A stretch of DNA of 64,000 nucleotides from Agrobacterium arsenijevicii (GTDB taxonomy: Bacteria > Pseudomonadota > Alphaproteobacteria > Rhizobiales > Rhizobiaceae). Of this stretch, positions 1 to 11,607 are shown piece after piece (position 1 is the stretch's first letter; the number at the start of each line of letters is the position of its first letter). A model generated the notes under the pieces. It searched no databases. It saw only the letters and a program-made list of their open reading frames with translations, and was not told where the DNA came from. The stretch spans positions 62,001-126,000 of the forward strand of contig JWIT01000002.1 of the NCBI GenBank assembly GCA_000949895.1, read 5' to 3'. The position numbers and the translations under genes are program-made.

Positions 1-417
1 CTTCGAAACGCCGTAAAGGCCATCCGGCAGAAACGGCGTCTCCGGTGATAGCTGCTCACCCTGCGGATAATATCCGATGGTGTGGTTGCTGGAGGCGAAC
101 AGGATACGTGGCAGGCCGTTCAGCCTTGCTGCCTCGTAAAGATTATAGACGCCGCGCAGATTGGCGGCCTCGATGGGATCGTAAGCCTTTTCGACGGAGA
201 TGCCGCCGAGATGGATGATGCCGTCGCAGTCCTTCACCAGCGCGTGGACGGCGGCCTCGTCTTCCAGAGAGCAGCGGATGACCTCTTCATTTGCCGCCGC
301 CGCACCCATGTCAACGACATCCGAAAGCCGGATGATCTCTGCAAGGTGGCCAAGCCTGCCGCGCAACATGTTGCCTAGCTTGCCGCCGGCGCCCGTAATC
401 AGCAAACGCTTCATCAT
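1..417 (-). CDS. udh: Uronate dehydrogenase-like NAD(P)-dependent SDR (3' part beyond window)
   Basis: The 139 N-terminal residues are visible; the C-terminus lies beyond base 1. The protein opens with the Rossmann motif LLITGAGGKLG, followed by CDGIIHLGGISVEK, the YNLYEAAR helix, FASSNHTIGYYP with the catalytic Ser, and YGVSK (catalytic Tyr/Lys) at the very edge. This order matches the uronate dehydrogenase family of Agrobacterium and Pseudomonas, which oxidises glucuronate or galacturonate to an aldarolactone in the cytoplasm. Start ATG at 417 (a second ATG follows at 414), with GGGAG upstream. It lies 18 bp behind the dehydratase and is the last visible gene of the leftward operon. The divergent lactonase would fit as the next step. 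The exact sugar is inferred, not shown. Confidence 0.75.
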   Translation of the reverse strand, partial: MMKRLLITGAGGKLGNMLRGRLGHLAEIIRLSDVVDMGAAAANEEVIRCSLEDEAAVHALVKDCDGIIHLGGISVEKAYDPIEAANLRGVYNLYEAARLNGLPRILFASSNHTIGYYPQGEQLSPETPFLPDGLYGVSK

Positions 418-435
418 TTTTTGCGCGCTCCCGTG

Positions 436-2160
<1,725 letters not shown>

Positions 2161-2199
2161 GTCAAAGGTCCTGCTTTACGGGGGCGTCGCGACGGAGGC

Positions 2200-3279
<1,080 letters not shown>

Positions 3280-3302
3280 TGTCTCATTCCCTCCCTTGAG
3301 GA

Positions 3303-4346
3303 TTATTTTCCGCCGGTCGATGCGATGCCGGTGGCGATATATTTTTGCAGGAACATGAAGACCAGTGCGATCGGCGCCAAGGTCAGCACCGTCATGGCCA
3401 GCAGATTGCTCCACTCCGTCGTCATTTCTCCCTGGAAGGAGTTGAGCGCCAGTTGCAGGGTGAAATTGTCGTTACGGGTCAGCACGATAAGCGGCCACAG
3501 GAAGTCGTTCCACCGCCACATGATGGCAAGGATGGCCAGCACCGCAAGCGCCGGGGCCGAGAGCGGCAGGATGATGCGCCAGTAGATCTTCCATTCGCTG
3601 GCCTTGTCCATGCGTGCCGCATCGAGGATTTCATCCGGGATGGTCAGCATGTACTGGCGCAGCAGGAATACCCCGGTTGGCGTTGCCGCACCCGGAATGA
3701 TGACGCCCCACAGGCTGTTGATCATACCAAGCTGGCTGGTGATGAGAAAAAGCGGAACGAGCACAACGGTCTGCGGGATCATCAACGTTCCGACGACGAG
3801 CGCCAGGACCACGCCTCTGCCCTTGAAGCTGTATTTAGACAGCGCGAACGCCGCCATGGAGTTGACGATCAGCATGATGACGGTCGACGTCACGGTGATG
3901 AAGGTCGAGTTCCAGAAATAGAGCGGAAAGTTGAAGCGCTGGAAAAGCTCGGTGTAGTTCTCGGTCGCCAGCGCCACCTTCTCGGCCGGGCGCAGCTCGT
4001 TGAACGGCATCTTCATGACTTCGCCGGGCTTTGCCGGATCCACCACCTGGGCGACGAGCCCGACGCGTCTGATCATGCCGAGCTTGCGACCTTCCTTGTC
4101 GACAAAGGCAGGCAAAGGTGCGGCCTGACCGTCAATGACCACCGTTTCCTGCGCATAGGGAAGCAGGCGTGGCGGGAACCGCTGAAGATCGGCTTCCGTC
4201 TTGAAGGAGGAGAGAACGAGCCAGACGACGGGGCCGAACATCATCAGGACCGCAACGCCGAGATAGGCGTAGGACAGCCAGTCGGTCCAGTGCAACTTGC
4301 CGTTTCTGCCGCGTGTGCGGGTTAGAAATGCGCCAATCCTAGCCAT
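3303..4346 (-). CDS. CUT1 sugar ABC transporter permease (MalG type) with periplasmic insert
   Basis: 347 residues, longer than the usual ~280. After a first membrane segment (about 25-47) there is a hydrophilic stretch of roughly 90 residues, then the five remaining helices. The EAA loop, which contacts the ATPase, reads EILDAARMDKASEWKIYWRIILP. The extra stretch probably forms a periplasmic domain that docks with the binding protein; I do not recognise its fold. Its start overlaps the end of the upstream permease by 8 nt, so translation is probably coupled. Confidence 0.9.
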   Translation of the reverse strand: MARIGAFLTRTRGRNGKLHWTDWLSYAYLGVAVLMMFGPVVWLVLSSFKTEADLQRFPPRLLPYAQETVVIDGQAAPLPAFVDKEGRKLGMIRRVGLVAQVVDPAKPGEVMKMPFNELRPAEKVALATENYTELFQRFNFPLYFWNSTFITVTSTVIMLIVNSMAAFALSKYSFKGRGVVLALVVGTLMIPQTVVLVPLFLITSQLGMINSLWGVIIPGAATPTGVFLLRQYMLTIPDEILDAARMDKASEWKIYWRIILPLSAPALAVLAILAIMWRWNDFLWPLIVLTRNDNFTLQLALNSFQGEMTTEWSNLLAMTVLTLAPIALVFMFLQKYIATGIASTGGK

Positions 4347-5307
4347 CGACTTTGCTCCTGTTGGCCCGGAATTGCAGGGCGGTCAGCACCACGAGAACCA
4401 CGGCAAGCAGCAGCGAAGCGGCCGCGGCCAGTCCGAAATTGCGCGGCGTTCCGGCAAACCCAGTCTGATAGATGAATTGAATGATGAAGGTCGTTGCCGA
4501 ACCCGGACCGCCGCCGGTAAACGCGAAGACTTCATCGAAGGTCTGTACGCCCTTGATGAGGGACAATACGAGAACCACGAGCATTGTCGGGGCGAGAAGC
4601 GGCATCGTGATCCGGCGGAAAATCCGCCAAGGGCTTGCCTTGTCCAGTTGTGCCGCCTCATAGACATCGCGCGGAATGGCCTGGAGACCCGCAAGCAGGA
4701 TGAGCGTGTAAAAGCCCATATGCGCCCAGACGGAGAGGAATACCGACCAGCCGAAGGCGAGATTGGCTTCCAGCAGCCAGTCTACCGAACCGATGCCGAC
4801 GGCGTCGAGTGCCGCGTTCAATACGCCGAAACGCTGGAGTATCCACTTCCATATCAGCGCCACGACCACCGGGGACAGCAGCACGGGAAAGAAGAAGACG
4901 GCGCGGAAGAAACCGCGTGCCCGGATGTCACGGTTGAGCACGACCGCCGTGATCAGCGAGAAGCCCACCATGAACCCGACCTGCAACACGACGAAGAAAA
5001 GCGTGTTCCAGACAGAACGCCAGAAAAGATCGCGCTGACAGGAATTGGGATCGAAATAGTTCTGGCACGACAGAAGGACCGAGAAGTTTTCGCCGCCGAC
5101 GGAGGGACGCTCCGACAGCAGGATGTGTTCGCTGCCGGTCACTGAATAAGCCATGTTGAGAACGATCGGCAAAAACGCGAAGACCGCAAACAACAGGAGA
5201 TTGGGTGTCAGGAACACCCAGGCGATGCGCCGATGCCCGAGCACTTTCTGCAAGAGGGCGAAGGGCAGCTCGATGATGCCCATGACGGGCGCGAGAAGTC
5301 TGTACAT
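4339..5307 (-). CDS. CUT1 sugar ABC transporter permease (MalF/UgpA type)
   Basis: 322 residues with about six membrane segments and an EAA loop (YEAAQLDKASPWRIFRRITMP). Between TM1 and TM2 there is a periplasmic stretch with two cysteines 11 residues apart (LLSCQNYFDPNSCQ), possibly a disulfide. The partner permease also has an insert at the same place, so both probably belong to a subfamily with an enlarged periplasmic surface. It follows the binding-protein gene after a 58-bp gap that holds a strong hairpin. Confidence 0.9.
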   Translation of the reverse strand: MYRLLAPVMGIIELPFALLQKVLGHRRIAWVFLTPNLLLFAVFAFLPIVLNMAYSVTGSEHILLSERPSVGGENFSVLLSCQNYFDPNSCQRDLFWRSVWNTLFFVVLQVGFMVGFSLITAVVLNRDIRARGFFRAVFFFPVLLSPVVVALIWKWILQRFGVLNAALDAVGIGSVDWLLEANLAFGWSVFLSVWAHMGFYTLILLAGLQAIPRDVYEAAQLDKASPWRIFRRITMPLLAPTMLVVLVLSLIKGVQTFDEVFAFTGGGPGSATTFIIQFIYQTGFAGTPRNFGLAAAASLLLAVVLVVLTALQFRANRSKVDG

Positions 5308-5324
5308 TGATGGTCCTCCTTCGA

Positions 5325-5355
5325 TCCGGCGCGGCGCGGCTTGCGCCGCGCCGGA
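5325..5355 (-). other. Intercistronic RNA hairpin behind the binding-protein gene
   Basis: A perfect 13-bp inverted repeat (TCCGGCGCGGCGC, 5-nt loop, then its complement) lies between the binding-protein stop (5366) and the permease start (5307). There is no T-tract after it on the transcribed strand. Such hairpins commonly protect binding-protein mRNA from 3' exonucleases and lower permease expression; that role is inferred here. Confidence 0.7.
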
Positions 5356-5365
5356 AGGCGATGGA

Positions 5366-6634
5366 TCACTTCGCCTGTTTCAACGCTTCCTTAAGATCGG
5401 CCTTCGCACGCGTCATGGCGTCGTCAATCGAGCTTTCGCCAACAATCGCCTGCGTCACGCGCTGGACGGAGATGTTGAACATCGCACGGTTGTTCTTGTA
5501 GCCCTGATAGGCGTAGGCGATGGGGCTGATGCCGGGGACCTGATCGAGCCAGGCGTTCATGGCCTTCTGTGTCGCCGGTGTCGCGCCGGTGTAGGTGACA
5601 CCCTTTTCGCCGACGGCCTTGTGAGCCGGGACGTTGCGGGTGCGGACGGTGAAATCGAGATAATTCTCGTCCTGTGCGAGGAAGTTCAGAATATCTGCGA
5701 CGATCTTCGGGTTCTTGGTCTGTTTGAAGCCCACGACGCCCGTTCCGCCCGGCATGCCCGTGCAGGCGGCCGGTCCGCATGGCTGCGACACGACTTCCCA
5801 GTCGAAGGCATCGCCAACCTGGCTGTCGAAACGCGCGGTCTGCCAGCTGCCGGAATAATAATAAACCAGCTGGCCGTTGATGAACTCCTGCGCCGCATCG
5901 CGGTAGGTGTTGCCGCCCTGGCCGGCCCAGACGTCACGCGCCATGGTGCCGTCCTTGTTCCAGTCAACGAATTTCTTCACGAAAGTCGTGAAGCCCTCGT
6001 CGACCAAGATCGGCTTGCCGTCGGCATCGAAAATTTTCGCGCCGTAGGAAATGGCCGGACCGGCGATACGGTGGCCGGAACGGTCGATCGCCATCGGGTA
6101 AGGCGTGCCGGTTGCCTTGGCAACCGCATTTGCTGCCTTGGCCCAATCGTCAAACGTCGCATCCTTGCCGGGAACGGCAACATTTGCCTGATCGAACAGC
6201 GTGCGGTTGATGAAGGCGCCGGTGATGGTGAGCTGGGTATGCATACCGTAGATGCCCTTGTCGTCGGGGCCGCTGCGATACCATTTCAGCACGTTTGCGA
6301 AATTGTCTTCCCAATATTTCGCATCCACATAGGGCGTCAGATCGAGATAATAGCGGTTGAGGCCGCCAAGATCGGTAACGGTTGCGAAGTCTGGACCGCT
6401 GCCGCCGGCCAGCTGCACCGGCAGGCCTTCGAGAAGCGCCTTGTAAGGCACGATATCCGTGACGATCTTGACGTCGGGATGCTGTTTTTCGTAACGCGCA
6501 AGAATATCCTTGAGGACTTCGCAGCCGTTGCCGTCATAGGCGCAGGTGAAGCGAACTTCCTGGGCCTGGGCGGCGCCGGCAAACGAAGCCGCCCCCAAGG
6601 CCAAGGCAAACGCCAAGCTGTATTTTCTGCTCAT
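5366..6634 (-). CDS. Extracellular sugar-binding protein of CUT1 ABC transporter
   Basis: 422 residues. A classical signal peptide (MSRKYSLAFALALG, cleavage near AAQAQ-E) is followed by a family-1 solute-binding protein with FTCAYDGNGCEVLKDILARYE and GSGPDFATVTD. An early Cys pair may form a disulfide in the periplasm. Start chosen at ATG 6634, preceded by AAAGGGAGGAAACC; the longer open frame runs into the neighbour and lacks a signal peptide at its N-terminus. The gene sits in the middle of the operon, behind three oxidoreductases and before the permeases. Ligand unknown; a glycoside, oligouronide or sugar acid fits the context. Confidence 0.9.
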   Translation of the reverse strand: MSRKYSLAFALALGAASFAGAAQAQEVRFTCAYDGNGCEVLKDILARYEKQHPDVKIVTDIVPYKALLEGLPVQLAGGSGPDFATVTDLGGLNRYYLDLTPYVDAKYWEDNFANVLKWYRSGPDDKGIYGMHTQLTITGAFINRTLFDQANVAVPGKDATFDDWAKAANAVAKATGTPYPMAIDRSGHRIAGPAISYGAKIFDADGKPILVDEGFTTFVKKFVDWNKDGTMARDVWAGQGGNTYRDAAQEFINGQLVYYYSGSWQTARFDSQVGDAFDWEVVSQPCGPAACTGMPGGTGVVGFKQTKNPKIVADILNFLAQDENYLDFTVRTRNVPAHKAVGEKGVTYTGATPATQKAMNAWLDQVPGISPIAYAYQGYKNNRAMFNISVQRVTQAIVGESSIDDAMTRAKADLKEALKQAK

Positions 6635-6656
6635 CTGGTTTCCTCCCTTTAGATGA

Positions 6657-7730
6657 TTATGCCGTGGCGGACGAGCGCGGAGCCCAACCCTTGAACCGCT
6701 CATTTTCAGCGGTAAGCGGCAGGCGAACGGCCGTGCCTTCCTGTACCGATGTGTAGATGGCGGTTACGAGTTCGATGGACTGCATGCCGTCCGTAATCGT
6801 CACTTCCTTGCCCTCGCGACCCTCCATCGCATTGGCAATCGCCTCGACGAAACCGGTAAAGCCGTTTTCGCCATCTTCCACCGTCGCAAGAACGGCGTCG
6901 ATCTGATCCTGCGTGGTCGGTGCACGGGCGGTGAAGTGCCATTTGTCTTCGGCCGGACGGTAAGGCAGCGTTCCGCTTTCCGCGGTGAAGCCTTCGAAGC
7001 AGAACCGCAGGCGGGACGTATCGTCGGCAGCACCAAGCGTGACCGAGCTGGTGGCGAGCGCGCCGCTCTTCATGCGGAAGCTTATGGCGGCACAGTCTTC
7101 CGTTTCGATCTTGTTCACCCGCGTATCGGCCATGGCGAAGACTTCATCGACCGGGCCGAGTACGTGGCACAGAAGATCGTGGGCGTGAATGGCGTGACCG
7201 AGGATCGCACCACCGCACTCACCCTTCCAGGTGCCGCGCCAGGGAATATCATAGTAGCTCGCGCCACGGTTCCAGTGCACTTCCGAGCTTGCCACAAAGG
7301 CCTTGCCAGCAAGTCCGGCGTCGATGAGGGCGCGCAACTGCCGCAGAGCGTGACCAAAACGATACTGGAAAACCGGAAAGACGCGTCGTCCGGTTTTCTT
7401 GACGGATTCCAGCAGTGCATTTGCCTCTTCCAGCGAGCGCACCAGCGGCTTTTCGCAGACCACATCCTTGCCGGCCGCGTGAGCCTTCAGCGCCACGGGG
7501 AAATGCAGATGCGGCGGCAGGCAGATGTCGATCAGCGAAATGCTGTCATCGGCGAGGACTTCTTCAAGATCCGCCGTGATGTGGATGGGAGAACCTTCGC
7601 CAGCTACCGCCCGCGCCCGCTCCACATCAAGATCGCAGATAGCCTTGACGGTGAAACGTTCCGGCAGCGCCAGATAACCGCTCAGATGTTGTGCGCCGAT
7701 ACCGGCGCCGATAATGGCGACGCCGATCAT
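6657..7730 (-). CDS. Gfo/Idh/MocA-family oxidoreductase (third of three)
   Basis: 357 residues. An N-terminal Rossmann fold (MIGVAIIGAGIGAQHL) is followed by VVCEKPLV, the EKP motif with the catalytic-type Lys, and a C-terminal sugar-binding half with GGAILGHAIHAHDLL. The family oxidises or reduces sugars and sugar derivatives using NAD(P). Start at ATG 7730, giving an ATGA overlap with the preceding oxidoreductase gene; the longer open frame is rejected for that reason. Substrate not deducible. Confidence 0.88.
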   Translation of the reverse strand: MIGVAIIGAGIGAQHLSGYLALPERFTVKAICDLDVERARAVAGEGSPIHITADLEEVLADDSISLIDICLPPHLHFPVALKAHAAGKDVVCEKPLVRSLEEANALLESVKKTGRRVFPVFQYRFGHALRQLRALIDAGLAGKAFVASSEVHWNRGASYYDIPWRGTWKGECGGAILGHAIHAHDLLCHVLGPVDEVFAMADTRVNKIETEDCAAISFRMKSGALATSSVTLGAADDTSRLRFCFEGFTAESGTLPYRPAEDKWHFTARAPTTQDQIDAVLATVEDGENGFTGFVEAIANAMEGREGKEVTITDGMQSIELVTAIYTSVQEGTAVRLPLTAENERFKGWAPRSSATA

Positions 7731-8743
7731 GCTGCGGCTCCTTCGGCCTTGGCCTGCGCCTGAAGCGAGAGGTCGCACACCTTGAAGACGTGCTCCTGCG
7801 TCATGGCCGTTTCCGTGCGGTTGCGGATATCGTCGCATACACGGGCGAAATAAGGCAGGCCGGCATCGGATGCGTCGATATATTCGCAACGGTCGCCGTT
7901 GACGAGGATCAGCCGGTCGGTGCCCTCGGTATTGCCGACGTCGACGTATTTGCGCAGCTCGATGTAACCTTCGGTTCCAAGGATCGTCAGGCGACCGTCA
8001 CCCCAGGTCGGCAGTGCATCCGGCGTGTACCAGTCGACGCGGATATAACCATGGCCCTTGTCACCGCGCAGCACGACTTCGCCGAAATCCTGCAGGCCCG
8101 GATCGCGCGGGTTGGCGTAATTGGCAACGGTGGCAGACACGATCTCAACCTCGGTCGAACCGGTAAAGAACATGAATTGGTCGATCTGGTGGCTGGCGAT
8201 ATCGGTGAGAATGCCGCCATAGGCCTCGCGCTCAAAGAACCACTTCGGGCGAATCTGGCGGTTGAGGCGGTGTGGGCCCATGCCAACCGTCTGGATGACG
8301 CGGCCGATGGCACCCTGCGCAACCAGCTCGGCGGCTTTCGTGACACTCGGAACTTCGAAGCGCTCTGAGAAGTCTACGGTCCAGATGCGCCCGGTTTTGG
8401 CGACGGTCTGGCGAAGGCGATCAAGCTGTTCGAAGGTGGTGCAACCGGGCTTGTCGGACATCACGTCCTTGCCGGCTTCCATGGCTGCGACCGCCAGATC
8501 GGCGCGCTTGGAGGGAATATCGGCGATGACGACGAGATCGATGCTCTTGTCGGCCAGCAAATCCTCCTTGGAGGCAGCACGCGGTACGTCCGGAAAGCGC
8601 TTTACGAAGCCTTCAACCACATCCGGCTCGCCTTCTGTCCACCAGCCGGCAAATTGTGCGCCGGCGTCGAGCAGGTTCTGCGCCATGCCGAAAATGTGTC
8701 TGTGCTCGATGCCAAGAGCCACGAACCTGATTGCTTTACTCAT
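7727..8743 (-). CDS. Gfo/Idh/MocA-family oxidoreductase (second of three)
   Basis: 338 residues. The N-terminus lacks the strict GxGxxG loop and reads IRFVALGIEHRHIFGMA; the EKP position is SDKPGCT, and the C-terminal half carries GGILTDIASHQIDQF. The divergent nucleotide loop and the SDKP variant set it apart from its two neighbours, so it may have a different reaction. It overlaps both neighbours (8 nt upstream, 4 nt downstream), so the three are translated as one block. Confidence 0.85.
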   Translation of the reverse strand: MSKAIRFVALGIEHRHIFGMAQNLLDAGAQFAGWWTEGEPDVVEGFVKRFPDVPRAASKEDLLADKSIDLVVIADIPSKRADLAVAAMEAGKDVMSDKPGCTTFEQLDRLRQTVAKTGRIWTVDFSERFEVPSVTKAAELVAQGAIGRVIQTVGMGPHRLNRQIRPKWFFEREAYGGILTDIASHQIDQFMFFTGSTEVEIVSATVANYANPRDPGLQDFGEVVLRGDKGHGYIRVDWYTPDALPTWGDGRLTILGTEGYIELRKYVDVGNTEGTDRLILVNGDRCEYIDASDAGLPYFARVCDDIRNRTETAMTQEHVFKVCDLSLQAQAKAEGAAA

Positions 8744-9788
8744 CCTGCAGTTCCACTTCCTTGCCGGTTTCGGCCGAGTTGATGATCGCGTCGATCAGTC
8801 TGTGAGACAAAAGAGCCGCTTCGCCGGTGACGACCGGCGGGCGCCCTGAAGAAATGGCGTCGACAAAATCGTCGAAGACGCCCTGATGCCATTCATGCGT
8901 GAAAGCCATGGGATCGGCGCCGCCGCCGGTGCCGGATGCGGCACCGCCAAACGTTTCCTGGCTGCCGTCGCGCCAGTCGACATGCAGCAGGCCGGATGCG
9001 AGCCGCAGGCTTGCCTTGTCGAAATGGAGAAGAATGGATTCGGGCGCGCCGGGAAAACTTGCGGTGCTCGCGACGAGCGAGCCTACGGCACCGTTTTTGA
9101 AACGAAGGCCGGCCGATACGTAATCCTCGGTTTCCATCTTGTGAAAACGCGTCGTTGCCGCCATGGCCTGTACGCGGGCCACGGGGCCTGCGAGGCTCAG
9201 CGCCAGATCGATCGTGTGGATAGCCTGCGATATCAGAACGCCGCCGCCATCGCGCGCCAGCGTGCCGCGACCCGGTTCGTCATAATAGGCCTGGGTGCGC
9301 CACCACGGCACGGAAATCTCGCAAAGGCCGAGTTCGCCGAGCTTGCCGGACGCGACCAGTTCGCGTGCCTTTTGCGATGCGGCGCGCATGCGGTGCTGGA
9401 AAATGATGCCGAGCGTGACACCCGCGTTGCGACACAGCGCAACGAGATCGCTCGCTTCCTGCGTGTTACGGGCAACCGGCTTTTCCAGAAGAATATGTTT
9501 GCCGGCTGTTGCAAGCGGTCCGATGATATCGGCGCGGGCATTGGGCGGCGTCGCGATGATGGCGAAATCGACATCCCCGTCTTTCGCTGCCTCCTCGATT
9601 GACGCGTAAACGGCAACGTCGTGGCCGGTATGTTTGGCTGCTTCGGCAGCCAGCGCTTTCGCGCGGCCGGAGCCACCGTCGACAATACCTTTCAAGCGGA
9701 TTTTTTCAGGGCTTGCCGCACAGGCGAGCACATGCGTCTTCGCTACCATTCCGGCACCGACAATGACGCAGGTCTTGATATTTTGCAT
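8736..9788 (-). CDS. Gfo/Idh/MocA-family oxidoreductase (first of three, operon leader)
   Basis: 350 residues with Rossmann loop CVIVGAGMVAKTHV, LLEKPVARN (EKP) and GGGVLISQAIHTIDL in the substrate half. First gene of the leftward operon; its ATG at 9788 lies about 30 bp from the nearest operator copy, with GGAGGCTCC just upstream. In Agrobacterium, pairs or triplets of this family take part in oxidising glycosides to 3-keto derivatives or in rearranging sugar acids; either would fit the transporter and dehydratase, but this is inference. Confidence 0.88.
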   Translation of the reverse strand: MQNIKTCVIVGAGMVAKTHVLACAASPEKIRLKGIVDGGSGRAKALAAEAAKHTGHDVAVYASIEEAAKDGDVDFAIIATPPNARADIIGPLATAGKHILLEKPVARNTQEASDLVALCRNAGVTLGIIFQHRMRAASQKARELVASGKLGELGLCEISVPWWRTQAYYDEPGRGTLARDGGGVLISQAIHTIDLALSLAGPVARVQAMAATTRFHKMETEDYVSAGLRFKNGAVGSLVASTASFPGAPESILLHFDKASLRLASGLLHVDWRDGSQETFGGAASGTGGGADPMAFTHEWHQGVFDDFVDAISSGRPPVVTGEAALLSHRLIDAIINSAETGKEVELQDE

Positions 9789-9819
9789 TCGGGAGCCTCC
9801 TTCCCATGGCCATTCAATT

Positions 9820-9869
9820 GCATACCGGTATGCCGGTTGTCAACACACCAGTGTTCCGGTATACCGGTT
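9820..9869. promoter_or_regulatory. Tandem operator for the divergent GntR regulator
   Basis: Two direct copies of CCGGTATnCCGGTT occur at 9825-9838 and 9856-9869, 31 bp apart, close to three helical turns. Each overlaps a perfect palindrome: GCATACCGGTATGC at 9820-9833 and CCGGTATACCGG at 9856-9867. They fill the gap between the two divergent units, so one regulator could bind both and control both directions. The likely binder is the adjacent FCD-type GntR protein; this assignment is inferred. Confidence 0.75.
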
Positions 9870-9895
9870 ATAGAAAAAAGACATTTGGAGAGCGC

Positions 9896-10609
9896 ATGCC
9901 AAAAATTCCGATGACAGGCGGCTCTGTGCCGACGATGGAACGACTGGACCTCAACCGCCCGGTTGTGGACCAGATTTATTCCGCGCTGAAATCGGCCATC
10001 CTTTCGCGGGAGCTCTTTCCGGGCCAGGCCGTGTCGGAAAACGAAATCGGCCAGTCGTTCAATTCCAGTCGCACCCCGGTGCGCGAGGCCTTGAGTCGGT
10101 TGCGTGACGACGGGTTGATCGTCACCCTGCCGAGCCGGGGCACTTATGTTTCCAAACTATCGGAAAAACATATCCGCAGCGCACAGTTCATTCGTGAGGC
10201 GCTCGAGGTTGCGGCTGCCCGCAGGCTTTGCCAGACCGGCATTTCGACCGAGGCAGACCAGGAAATTCTGCATGCGCTGGATGGTCAGCGCGCGGCGATG
10301 GCGCTTGGCGACAAAAAGGCTTTCCGCGTGCATGACGACCAGTTCCATAGCGCGCTTGCCGCCGCGACTGGTCTTGAAAGGCTGGAGAACCTGCTGATCC
10401 GGGAAAAGGCCGGGCTCGACCGTCTGCGGGCGCTGGCCATTACCGACGAAGCGCATATGGCCAGACTGCTGACGGAGCATGAGGCCGTCTATAATGCAAT
10501 CAAGGCGCGCGAGGAGGAGAGTGCGGTGGATTATCTGCGCCAGCATCTTCGGCGCGTCCTCGGCATTCTGTCGCAGATCTTCGACGCACATCAGGAATAT
10601 TTCGAATAA
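9896..10609 (+). CDS. GntR-family regulator, FadR/FCD subfamily
   Basis: 237 residues. An N-terminal winged helix (VSENEIGQSFNSSRTPVREA, then LIVTLPSRGTYVSKLSE) is followed by an FCD ligand domain. Its probable metal ligands are in HDDQFHSAL, TEHEAVYNAI and LRQHLRRVL. FCD regulators usually repress sugar-acid or organic-acid operons and are released by the pathway acid. Start at ATG 9896 with GGAG five bases upstream; an in-frame ATG at 9806 would extend through the operators and is unlikely. The lactonase gene follows after 37 bp. Confidence 0.9.
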   Translation: MPKIPMTGGSVPTMERLDLNRPVVDQIYSALKSAILSRELFPGQAVSENEIGQSFNSSRTPVREALSRLRDDGLIVTLPSRGTYVSKLSEKHIRSAQFIREALEVAAARRLCQTGISTEADQEILHALDGQRAAMALGDKKAFRVHDDQFHSALAAATGLERLENLLIREKAGLDRLRALAITDEAHMARLLTEHEAVYNAIKAREEESAVDYLRQHLRRVLGILSQIFDAHQEYFE

Positions 10610-10646
10610 CGCCATGCTGCGCAATTCAACGGTTCAGACAAGAGAA

Positions 10647-11570
10647 ATGAAAACAACAAATTTTGACGATGCGCCTGCAATCGATCAGGCCAGACTGCTG
10701 TGCGACGAAATCAGCACGCTTGCGGAAAGCCCGGTATGGGACGAAAGACGCCAGCTCCTGTTCTGGTGCGACATCCTTGGCAAGAAGGTGCGGTCCGCCG
10801 GTATGGGCGGTGTCGGGTATCGCGAATGGACGTTTGCGGAAACCGTCTCCAGCCTCGGGCTCTGTGAGACCGGTGACCTGATTGTCGCTTGCGGTATGCA
10901 TATACTCATCCTCAACCCGGAAAGCGGCGAGGCAAGCACTCTTCATTCCATTCCCGCACCAGAGGGCATTGCCTGCCGGCTGAATGACGGGCGTGTCGGC
11001 CCGGATGGCGCTTTCTGGGTTGGAACCATGCACAATGTTCCCCTCTCACAGATGCAGCCCCTTGGCGAGCTTTGGCGCATTACGAAGGACAAGGCCGAAC
11101 GCGTCCAGACCGGGCTGTCATGTCCGAATGGCCTTGCCTTTTCGCAGGACGGTTCCGTCATGTGGCAAAGCGACTCCGTGCAGAAATGGATACGCAAGCG
11201 GACATTCGACAAAACCAACGGCGTATTCGATGAAGGCGTGCTGGTTGCGCAAATGCAGGAAGAGACCGGAAGGCCCGATGGCGGCTGTCTGGATTCAAGC
11301 GGCCGATATTGGAGCGCGGGTGTGTCTGCCGGCGTTTTGAACATTTTCTCGGAAGACGGCAGTCAACAGATCGGGACGATAAAGATGCCGGTTCCGCATC
11401 CAACGATGCCCTGCTTTGGCGGGCCTGATTTCGGCTCGCTTTTCGTAACGTCGCACCGTCATAATATGACGGAAGACAGGCTGAGCCAGGTGCCTCTTTC
11501 GGGCAGCGTGTGGGTCATCCCGTCGGATATCAAGGGCTTTGCCGCATTCCGCTTCGATGATGGTGCGTAA
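10647..11570 (+). CDS. SMP-30/gluconolactonase-family sugar lactonase
   Basis: 307 residues from ATG 10647, or 318 from ATG 10614; neither start has a strong ribosome site. A six-bladed beta-propeller is indicated by the metal ligands of the family: E27 (AESPVWDE), N161 (SCPNGLAF) and D211 (RPDGGCLD), plus N113 (RLNDGR) in the substrate site. These enzymes open aldonolactones or aldarolactones. Paired with the uronate dehydrogenase of the opposite operon, it could hydrolyse the lactone before dehydration. Probably cotranscribed with the GntR gene. Confidence 0.87.
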   Translation: MKTTNFDDAPAIDQARLLCDEISTLAESPVWDERRQLLFWCDILGKKVRSAGMGGVGYREWTFAETVSSLGLCETGDLIVACGMHILILNPESGEASTLHSIPAPEGIACRLNDGRVGPDGAFWVGTMHNVPLSQMQPLGELWRITKDKAERVQTGLSCPNGLAFSQDGSVMWQSDSVQKWIRKRTFDKTNGVFDEGVLVAQMQEETGRPDGGCLDSSGRYWSAGVSAGVLNIFSEDGSQQIGTIKMPVPHPTMPCFGGPDFGSLFVTSHRHNMTEDRLSQVPLSGSVWVIPSDIKGFAAFRFDDGA

Positions 11571-11607
11571 AATCCGACGCGTTTGTTTCAAGTGATGTCG
11601 GTTTCGA

